This document shows, piece by piece, positions 56,462-64,000 of a DNA stretch of 64,000 nucleotides (the first letter of the stretch is position 1; the number at the start of each line of letters is the position of its first letter). The stretch lies in contig NC_080179.1 of NCBI RefSeq assembly GCF_950295315.1, positions 70,740,615 through 70,804,614 of the forward strand. The letters run 5' to 3'. Both the position numbers and the translations under genes were made by a program. The stretch is from Erinaceus europaeus (taxonomy: Eukaryota > Chordata > Mammalia > Eulipotyphla > Erinaceidae). The notes below the pieces were generated by a model. The model was not told the origin of the DNA, searched no databases, and was given only the letters and a program-made list of their open reading frames with translations.

Positions 56462-57682
56462 GAGGCATCACACTCCCAGACCTTAAACTATATTATAAAG
56501 CCATCATCATCAAAACAGCATGGTACTGGAACAAAAATAGGCACACAAACCAGTGGAACAGAATTGAAAGCCCAAAAATCCCAACACCTATGGGAATCTA
56601 ATCTTTGATAAGGGTGCCCAAAGGATTAAATGGAAAAAGGAGGCTCTCTTCAATAAATGGTGCTGGGAAAACTGGGTTGTAACATGCAGAAGAATGAAAT
56701 TGAACCACTTTATCTCACCAGAAACAAAAATCAACTACAAATGGATCAAAGACCTAGATGTCAGACCAGAAACAATCAAATACTTAGAGGAAAACATTGG
56801 TAAAATACTTTCCCACCTACACCTCAAGGACATCTTTGATGAATCAAACCCAATTGCAAGGAAGACTAAAGCAGAAACAAACCAATGGGACTACATCAAA
56901 TTGAAAAGCTTCTGCACATCCAAAGAAACTATTAAACAAATAGAGAGACCCCTCACAGAATGGGAGAAGATCTTCACATGCCATACATCAGACAAGAAAC
57001 TAATCACCAAAATATATAAAGAGCTCAGCAAACTTAGCACCAAAAAAGGAAATGACCCCATCCAAAAATGGGCTAGGATATGAACAAAACATTCACTACA
57101 GAGGAGATCCAAAAGACTAACAAACATATGAAAAACTGCTCTAGGTCACTGATAGCCAGAGAAATGCAAATTAAGACAACACTAAGATACCACCTCACTC
57201 CTGTAAGAATGGCATACATCAAAAAGGACAGCAGCAACCAATGCTGGAGAGGCTGTGGGGACAGAGGAACCCTTTTACATTGCTGGTGGGAATGTAAATT
57301 GGTACACCCTCTGTGGAGAGCAGTCTGGAAAACTCTCAGAAGGCTAGACATGGACCTTCCATATGATCCAGTAATTCCTCTCCTGGGGTTATACCCCAAG
57401 GACTCCATAACACCCAACCAAAAAGAGGTATGTACTCCTATGTTCATAGCAGCACAATTCATAATAGCTAAAATCTGGAAGCTACCCAGGTGCCCAACAA
57501 CAGATGAGTGGCTGAGAAAGCTGTGGTATATATACACAATGGAATACTATGCAGCTATCAAGAACAATGAACCCACCTTCTCTGACCCATCTTGGACAGA
57601 GCTAGAAGGAATTATGTTAAGTGAACTAAGTCAGAAAGATAAAGATGAGTATGGGATGATCCCACTCATCAACAGAAGTTGA
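56462..57682 (+). pseudogene. L1 ORF2 C-terminal fragment, frameshifted
   Basis: Translates to the end of the L1 ORF2 protein after the reverse transcriptase domain, including the C-rich CWRGCG...LLHCWWEC region and the [13 protein letters not shown] stretch. There is a stop after PTPMGI and a frame change near 57,080, so it is dead. Confidence 0.9.
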
Positions 57683-59037
57683 CTAAGAAGATCTGAAAGG
57701 GAAACTAAAAGCAGGACCTGATCAAATTGTAAGTAGGGCACCAAAGTAAAAACCCTGTGGTGAGGGGTAGACACGCAGCTTCCTGGGACAGTGGGGGGTG
57801 GGAATGGGTGGGAGGGATGGGTCACAGTCTTTTGGTGGTGGGAATGGTGTTTATGTACACTCCTAGTAAAATGTAGACATATAAATCAGTAGTTAATCAA
57901 TATGAGAGGGGGAAAATCAATTGTATGTCTCAAAGTTTTTCAAAACACAAACTGAATCTTTTTAATATATAGGCTGTGTATTTGATATGCGGACTCTCTC
58001 AAAAGCCTAGACCAAGTAGATTAGAAGCATCCAATAGCACAGCTATATACAAGATACTGGATACTGTACAGCAAACCATAACAAAAGGACTTTTCAAAGT
58101 TAACCCAATTACCAAATAATGTGATGATAACATTAACTATCGATTGTCTTTTTGAACCCTAAGACAGCAGGAATCTCACATCTCCACTATAGAGCCCCTA
58201 CTTCCCCCAGTCCTGGAACCCTTGGATAGGGCCCACTTTCCCGTATGCCTCTCCCAATCCATACCAAATAATATTGCATCTGCCGATCACAACCTAACCA
58301 ATGCAAGGATTGCCACCTCAACATGCTTCACATGAGACTGTATCCAGAGACTTCACGTGTGGAATGACAATCCTTCAGCTTCATTACCCGGGTGAGACCT
58401 TTCCTTTTATAGTACACTCTAATTTCATCTCAGGTGGTTCACTTTCTAACAAAGTCCCATAACCTAGATATACACCAGTTTCTGTGAAAGAGAGCTTATG
58501 TTCACACGTATCCATAAACTACTGCAAAATATATACCTGAAAGCAGAAGTACACTAGAGTTTGCAGTGAGTACCTCCCTAACACTTCCTCTCCACTATTC
58601 CAAGTTTTGGGCCCATGACTGCTCAACAATTTGGCCTCGTATGTTAACTCTCTTTTCAATCACCAGGTTCCAGATGCCACCAGGATGCTGGCCAGGCTTC
58701 CCTGGACTGAAGACCCCACCAATGTGTCCTGGTGCTCCGCTTCCCCATAGACCCACCCTACTAGGGAAAGAGAGAGGCAGACTGGGAGTATGGACCGACC
58801 AGTCAATGTCCATGTTCAGCGGGGAAGCAATTACAGAAGCCAGACCTTCCACCTTCTGCAACCCACAATGACCCTGGGTCCATGCTCCCAGAGGGACAGA
58901 GAATGGGAAAGCTATCAGGGGAGGGGGTGGGTTATGGAGATTGGGTGGTGGGAATTGTGTGGAGTTATACCCCTCCTACCTTATGGTTTTGTTAATTTAT
59001 CCTTTCTTAAATAAAATAAATAAATTAAATAAATAAA
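57683..59037 (+). other. L1 3' UTR and A-rich tail
   Basis: About 1.3 kb from the ORF2 stop to the target duplication, with a second part (from about 57,960) not seen in the other L1 fragments here. The tail consists of aaat and aaata units rather than pure A. Confidence 0.75.
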
Positions 59038-59139
59038 TGAAAAACAAAGCACGTGTCACTCAACTACGTGGCTGTCTGTCAAACAGTAGGAGAGGTAGGA
59101 GAGCCCCCAAGCCCTGGAAGTAATCACGGTCTTTCAAAC

Positions 59140-59241
59140 CTCACTGAAGTTCTTCAGTAGAGTGTCAAGCTGATATTTAGGCGTTTCACAGTAATTCATG
59201 CTTTTTGCCTTTGTCTTCTCATAGTTTTCCCTATACAATCT
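59140..59241 (-). CDS. NEB: Nebulin exon B7 (102 bp, module M2), block copy B
   Basis: 34 codons, same as A7 (KSMNYCETPKYQLDTLLKNF). It has the same weak donor GAG|gtttga. The intron to B6 is enlarged from 103 bp in copy A to about 2.7 kb by the L1. Confidence 0.94.
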
Positions 59242-59359
59242 CTGTCAAAAAAGAAAAAGAAAGGAGATATCAGAAAGATCAAGCTCACAGAGAAAAGAAG
59301 TCACTTTGTGTCGTTGCTATCCTTTAAACCAAAAGACTGTTCAAAATTGTGGTATGAGG

Positions 59360-59625
59360 GGCCAGGAGTACCCGGTTAAGTGCTCATATTACAGTTACTA
59401 TGCAAGGACGCGGGTTCGAGCCCCCGCCCCCCAACTATAGGGGTGATGTGGCACATCTCAGGGGTCTATCCTTCTCTCTCCTTCTCTATTGCCCCTTCCC
59501 CTTCAATTTCTCTCTGTCCTGTCCGCTAGAAATAGAGAGGAAAAAAGTTTTTAAAAAATGGCTGCTAAGAGTGGTAGATTCATAGCACTGACACGCAGCC
59601 CCAGTGGTAACCCTGGTGGGGGGAA
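59360..59625 (+). mobile_element. SINE, B long type, copy B counterpart
   Basis: Counterpart of 50,462. Confidence 0.78.
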
Positions 59626-60019
59626 AATGTGGGTTTCAATGACCATTTTCCAGGAAGTAAAAGGAAGCTGAATGAACATGACAGAGACTCACGTCTAATA
59701 TAACTTATCTGTTAATGGCCTTAAATGTATTTATGTTACTCATCTCAATTTGTCACAGACAGAATAGATGACAGCACACAGACGCAACTCTCTAAGTAAC
59801 TCTTTACCTTAAAGCAATTCATGTCATCCATGTATCTGAAGGAACATGAATATTTTAAAAATTGGTATGGGGTTGGTGAGCAGCTTACTCTTATTGTGGA
59901 CCTAAGTTTAGATACTCAGTAGTAAAGAAGTACTCAATCTTGCTGGTTTTTTTTGGGGGGGGAAGGGGAAAGGGGATATCATGTCAGGACTTCACTGCTA
60001 CAGGCTAATTTTTTCTTTT

Positions 60020-60150
60020 TCAGATACAGAAAGAAAAGCAGGGGATGCCTCCAGTGTGATGGGAAGGGGTGGGGGGGTCAGGCTTGAACCTGGATCACAC
60101 ACACAGCAACCAGCATACTATCCAGATGAGCTATTCTGAAAGTCCCAGTT
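60020..60150 (-). mobile_element. SINE, type D, copy B counterpart
   Basis: Counterpart of 51,085. Confidence 0.5.
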
Positions 60151-60889
60151 TGGCATTTGTTGAAAACTTACTTTCAAACACCTGTGGGGGGGACTGGTTT
60201 TTATCATTAAAACCAAATACTATATAGCAATAATATAGGAAATAATATAGGAAAGGATGGGTTGTTTTTACATTCAATATAGCATGTATTTTTTACATTT
60301 TTAAAAATTCTCCCATATAGAAATTCAAAAAAATACTTAATAAAGATGAGGGCATTATATACAATCCAGAATATGGAGTATTTCTTATGTGCTTTGAATT
60401 ATAAATGCACTTTTTGTAAATAGTTTAATTTAAAGTTTTTTCCAGGCCTTTAAATCTTTATAAGATCAACATTGTAAAGAACCCCCTAGAAATTAAATAC
60501 ATCGCTCCTAACATTTTGCTCCCTCTGGTTGCTCTTTAGTCTGATTTTCTGGCTTCTGCTTTTCTGTGTGGAGTTTGAGTCATGCTTAGAAACACTGAGA
60601 TGCTGAGCTCATTTCCAGGAGGAAACAACTAGAATGATATTGACCCTCTTCCATAAAACAGATGACCTGAAGGAAGATGGAGGGAATCTTTCCAGCATTC
60701 ACCTGCCTTCTCAAAGTTCAAATATAATAAGAGCGTTAACCAGCCTTTCTCCTACTGGGCTCTGAGGTTGACTATGTTATCCTGACCAGAGGTTTCATTT
60801 AGGTTAACCTCCCTCCATCCCAGGTTCTGTTAAGGAGTAAACGTGGACACTTCTGATGATAAGGGGGATTATGCCACAGAGACACTCAC

Positions 60890-61003
60890 GTCGCTCTGGT
60901 TTTGGGCTGTCTTCAAAGAGTGCAGCATCTTGGGGTCATCATTGATGCTCAGGGCCCCAATCATTTTCCCTTTGCTTTTCTCATAGTCTTTCCTGTACAT
61001 CAC
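60890..61003 (-). CDS. NEB: Nebulin exon C1 (114 bp, module M1), block copy C
   Basis: 38 codons, identical in protein to B1 (KTAQNQSD end). Its left flank matches that of B1, showing that B and C are joined head to tail. Confidence 0.95.
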
Positions 61004-61118
61004 CTGCAAAGACAGCACACATGCCAGAGTCCACCCTCCAGGAACCATCGCTGAGCCCCCACACGCACTCCCGCCCCCCACCCGCACCCCCATGCCCAGG
61101 CTCTGAGCTCCTACTCAC

Positions 61119-61226
61119 ATCACTAGCATTCCTGCTGTTGGCTTTGGCGGCCAGCAGGGGGATAGCATCCACTTTAATGTCAAACTTCTTGGCTTTGCTC
61201 TTCTCCCAGTCATGCTTATAAACATT
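61119..61226 (-). CDS. NEB: Nebulin exon C2 (108 bp, module M7), block copy C
   Basis: 36 codons, same protein as B2. One synonymous difference (GCT instead of GCC for Ala in the VDAIP core). Confidence 0.95.
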
Positions 61227-61581
61227 CTGGACAGGAGAATTTAAGCAAAAGAACTGTAAGTATAATATCTAACACAGATTCATCCAGAAAAATAAATAAT
61301 ACCGACAAAAATTTTGCACTTTTATTCATGGACTACATGTAGTATTACTACATGTCCTTAAGGGCATTTCTGCAAATAACAGACTTATCTGACAGTGATT
61401 TCTTCTGGACTTTATATGTCCTGCTTCTGTAATGGGCTGTATCATTTACATTTGTGTAACTGCACTCTATGAGGTTCACAAAATGAGTGATGTTTAGTGA
61501 ATAATAAATGACAGTATAGCTATTGATTTATCTATTACCCAGTTTCTCTCCCTCTTACAGCTAAATAAATATAATTTATTC

Positions 61582-61615
61582 TCTCTGTGTGTGTATGTAT
61601 GTATGTATGTGTGTC
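61582..61615. repeat. (GT)n/(ATGT)n microsatellite, copy C
   Basis: The shortest version of the three block copies, led by gtgtgtg. Confidence 0.9.
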
Positions 61616-61987
61616 ATTGGGGCTCACGAGACATGGATGGTTTCACCACTCCAGTCAACTTTTTTTTCATTCAAATAGAGACACACAGAGACCAATAGCC
61701 TTACGGGTAGACAGACACCGCGGTAGAGTAAAGGTCACAACCACAGTGGCACAGCACCTCCCATGTGGTGCCAAGGGCATGAATCTGAGTCACGTGTTTG
61801 ACAAGGTAGGCCCCTGACCTGGAAAGTTATCTCACCAGCCCCCAATGTAATTTATTTGCACAAATGTTTTAGGGATTTTCTAAAGATTTTGCTATCCTGG
61901 TAGGTAAAAGCTAATACAAAAGAGCAACCAATTGGAGAAGTGAAATGTGACTTTGGCAGAGGAGAGAGCTTATAAAACTCTAAGGAC

Positions 61988-62278
61988 TGTAGTCGGGCGG
62001 TAGCGCAGGGAGTTAAGCGCAGGTGGCGCCAAGCGCAAGGACTGGCTTAAGGATCGCCGTTCCAGCCTCTGCCCCACACCTGCAGGGGATTCGCTTCACA
62101 GGCGGTGAAGCAGATCTGCAGGTGTCTATCTTTCTCTCTCTCTCTCTCTCTCTCTCTGTCTTCCCCTCCTCTCTCCATTTCTCTCTGTCCTATCCAACGA
62201 CGACATCAATAACAACTACAACAATAAAACAACAAGGGCAACAATAGGGAATAAATACATAAATAAATATTTAAAAAA
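61988..62278 (+). mobile_element. SINE, type A, copy C counterpart
   Basis: Same site as 44,349 and 53,111; carries an expanded CT tract. Confidence 0.88.
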
Positions 62279-62535
62279 TAAACCTCTAAGGATTAGTAGA
62301 GGAGCAGTTGAGAGATTGGGTCTTTTTTTCCTTCAGTAACAGAGAATGTAGAAAGTGAGAGCTGATAGTTGAGTAAGAGCCTTCTAACAATGTGACATTA
62401 AAAGCTCCACTTACAGCCTGGTAGCAGTGTCAGTTGCCATTCGCATAGATCCTCAATACGGTATTTTCTAAACACTGCTGACATTTCTAACATTACAGGT
62501 ACACAAGCAGAGGCTTCTGGGAAATCGGTACTTAC

Positions 62536-62640
62536 ATCACTCAGGTTATAGGCATTGACCCTGTGCTGGATAAACTCTGGAGCATCTGCTGGAACATTGC
62601 ATTTGAACTTCTCGCCTTCGTGCTTTGCTTTATAATTCAG
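62536..62640 (-). CDS. NEB: Nebulin exon C3 (105 bp, module M6), block copy C
   Basis: 35 codons, same protein as A3 and B3, with one synonymous Arg change (AGG). It is the most upstream exon in the window. The next one (C4) would be expected about 1.7 kb further right, just past the edge. Confidence 0.95.
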
Positions 62641-62964
62641 CTGAAAAATAGGAGAGGATAACCACACTGTTTAGGTTGAAGACTAACTTCAATTTATGTA
62701 GGAGAGTTTCTATAGCTAATTCATTACATTTATTTTACTTTTTTTAGGGAAATACTAGAGAACTATTCAATCTGATCAGAATCCAGAACAGCATGCCAAC
62801 TGTCACTCCGTCATCAGAAATTGTGTATTGTCATTTGGTATAAGCTACCACAATCTTTATATGTAAAATCTACTGTCCGATCTAAATTTCTAGACTGTAT
62901 ATTGAGGGCATAAACACTCAAAATCAATGACTTCTATAGTCAGAGTGCTAGAAAATAAGCAATT

Positions 62965-63168
62965 TTTCCCTCCCATTTTATTTTATATGACAGAGAGAAA
63001 TCAAGAGATGAGGGGGAGATAGAGAGGGAAAGAGATAGACAGACAGTTGCAGACCAACTTCACTGTTTGTGAAGCATCCCTCCTGCAGGTGAGGAGGCAG
63101 GGCTCGCACTAAGATCTCTGCACTTCATAAGACATGTGCTTACCAGGGCGTGCCACCACCCAGCCCTC
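62965..63168 (-). mobile_element. SINE, B type, left part deleted, copy C
   Basis: Shares the copy B deletion relative to 45,995. Confidence 0.8.
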
Positions 63169-63187
63169 ATCCTGGTATGACTGGATC

Positions 63188-63406
63188 TTTTTTTTTTCAA
63201 TTTTTTATTCTTTGTTTGAGAGAGACAGCCAGATATTCAGGGGGAGGGGAAGATAGAGATGCAGAGGGACAGAAAGAGACCTGCAGTGCTGCTTCACTGC
63301 TCAGGACGCTCACATCCCCGTACAGGTGGGGACCAGGGCTGGAAACCTGCTCCTTGAGCACTGCAACATGTGAGCTCAACCAGGTGCACCACCCCCAGCC
63401 CCCGAC
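63188..63406 (-). mobile_element. SINE, type B, copy C counterpart
   Basis: Counterpart of 46,283. Confidence 0.82.
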
Positions 63407-63607
63407 TGGACCGGTCTTTATTGGACTTTTCTTAACCATCCAGTCAAAAGTGACCATCCAGACACTTAGTTCCAGGTTTTTCAATTCTAATTCTGTATCA
63501 TCACCTAACATTAACCGCATTATTGCCTGAGGTCTTTATTGTTTCTGTCCTTGGTTTTCTTGTAAAGTCCTTGGTTTTGGTTTTTGTTTTGTTGTTGTTT
63601 GTTTGTT

Positions 63608-63872
63608 TCCCTCCAGTGTTATCACTGGGGCACAGCGTCTGCACAGCCTATCCACTGCTCGTGGTGGACATTTCTTCCATTTTTATTGGCTAGGACAGAG
63701 AGAAAGTGAGAGGGGACGGGGAGATAGAAAGGGAGAGAGGAAGGTAGACACCTACAGACCTGCTTCATGGCTTGTAAAGCAACCCACTGCAGGTGGGGAA
63801 CCTGAGCTCCAACTGGGATCCTTATGTGGGTCCTTGTGCTTCTTACTCCGTGCACTACTGCTGGGCCCCCTT
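63608..63872 (-). mobile_element. SINE, A long type, copy C counterpart
   Basis: Counterpart of 47,020. Confidence 0.8.
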
Positions 63873-64000
63873 GTAATGTCTTTGTTAGCAAACTGAGGAA
63901 CAGAAAATGCTTGCCTTACTACCTACCCAAGTGGGTGCTTTTGTTGTTGCTATTTACTTAAGTTGCCAAGAAGCTTCAATGTGCATTATTTTCGGTCGGT

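Larger units (their letters stand above)
56444..59055 (+). mobile_element. L1 LINE, 5'-truncated, with 18-bp target-site duplication
   Basis: The flanks tgaaaaacaaagcacgtg at 56,444-56,461 and 59,038-59,055 are a perfect target-site duplication; copy A has the single-copy empty site. The insert holds the C-terminal end of L1 ORF2 ([11 protein letters not shown], then [19 protein letters not shown] and [13 protein letters not shown]), broken by a stop and frameshifts. ORF2 ends at 57,682 and is followed by about 1.3 kb of 3' UTR and an A-rich tail of AAATAA units. It is antisense to NEB. It is unable to make a functional protein. Confidence 0.93.
51981..60889 (-). repeat. Tandem block copy B (8.91 kb, seven NEB exons)
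   Basis: Near-identical to copy A in the exons and most intron sequence. It carries a private L1 of about 2.6 kb and lacks copy A's two private SINEs. It shares with copy C a deletion of about 370 bp. Confidence 0.93.
17..62640 (-). other. NEB: Nebulin gene (NEB), internal part, 39 exons
   Basis: Nebulin is a 600-900 kDa sarcomeric protein that runs along the actin thin filament of skeletal muscle. About 35-residue modules each bind one actin, and seven modules form a super-repeat matching one tropomyosin/troponin unit. In this window 39 minus-strand exons encode successive modules, with SD-x-x-YK at nearly every module start and WLKGIGW-like motifs once per regular super-repeat. The exon order and module sequences match what I recall of the central part of human nebulin. 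All exons are open and symmetric (phase 0 at both ends), so any single exon could be skipped without a frameshift. Neither end of the gene is present. No promoter, start codon or terminal exon is expected here and none was found. Confidence 0.97.
60890..64000 (-). repeat. Tandem block copy C, first 3.1 kb
   Basis: Aligns with copy B from exon B1 to about 55,094 and is cut by the window edge. It contains three exons and the same intronic SINEs as copy B. The full size of this copy and the number of further copies are unknown from the window. Confidence 0.92.

Noticed and set aside
56694..57682. An active L1
   Set aside because: 5'-truncated; it lacks ORF1, the endonuclease and the RT core, and has a stop and a frameshift.
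51981..60889. Copy B as an assembly artefact of copy A
   Set aside because: It has its own L1 with target duplication, its own small indels and lacks copy A's SINEs, so it is a real separate copy.

Overview
The window is a piece of a mammalian nuclear genome. It contains no complete gene. It lies inside one very large gene on the minus strand, the giant muscle protein nebulin (NEB), and both the 5' and 3' ends of the gene are outside the window. Transcription runs from right to left. I find 39 coding exons totalling 5,667 bp (1,889 codons), all intact. Each is flanked by AG and GT on the minus strand, each is a multiple of three long, and each begins and ends on a codon boundary. Most end in Ser-Asp (SD), the start of the SDxxYK signature of the ~35-residue actin-binding nebulin module. 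The species is most likely a hedgehog (Erinaceidae, e.g. Erinaceus). The main reason is the very dense population of tRNA-derived SINEs with a head like 'gggagtcgggcggtagcgca' and a tail like 'caacaaaagggaataaataa', which I associate with hedgehogs from memory; this was not checked by a search.

Layout. From 1 to about 39,000 (the downstream part of the transcript) the exons follow the regular super-repeat pattern 312-207-105-108 bp (seven modules, 244 residues). There are five full super-repeats and the start of a sixth. Each carries a WLKGIGW-like motif, the proposed tropomyosin/troponin-binding site. In the most upstream of these super-repeats the large exons are split (114+198 and 108+99). 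From 43,237 to the right end the gene consists of tandem copies of a ~8.8 kb block: copy A (43,237-51,980), copy B (51,981-60,889) and the start of copy C (60,890-64,000). Each block has seven exons (114, 108, 105, 99, 105, 108, 102 bp) encoding one 247-residue super-repeat without a WLKGIGW motif. This corresponds to the triplicated NEB region known from humans.

The introns are mostly retroelement. Four SINE types are present: a main tRNA-derived type (here 'A'), a relative with a 'ggggctgggtggtggcgcacctgg' type head split here as 'B', a type with an added 3' part ending 'ggagcagtggatt...caataaccctgg' ('A/B long'), and an older one ('D') with a 'gaacctgggacctcagag' core. There are also L1 fragments, two LTR-like pieces, a mariner-like miniature element, a Jockey/CR1-like reverse transcriptase remnant with a 400-codon open frame, a ~64-copy minisatellite and several long microsatellites.

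The observations I would check first are: the 5'-truncated L1 that inserted 18 bp from the acceptor of one duplicated exon in copy B, displacing its branch-point region; the non-L1 LINE at 31.5-33.0 kb, unusual for a mammal and too intact to be an ancient L2/CR1 relic; the minisatellite that starts 17 bp from a splice donor and carries a donor-like and an acceptor-like site in every unit; and the history of the three block copies as read from their private insertions and shared deletions.
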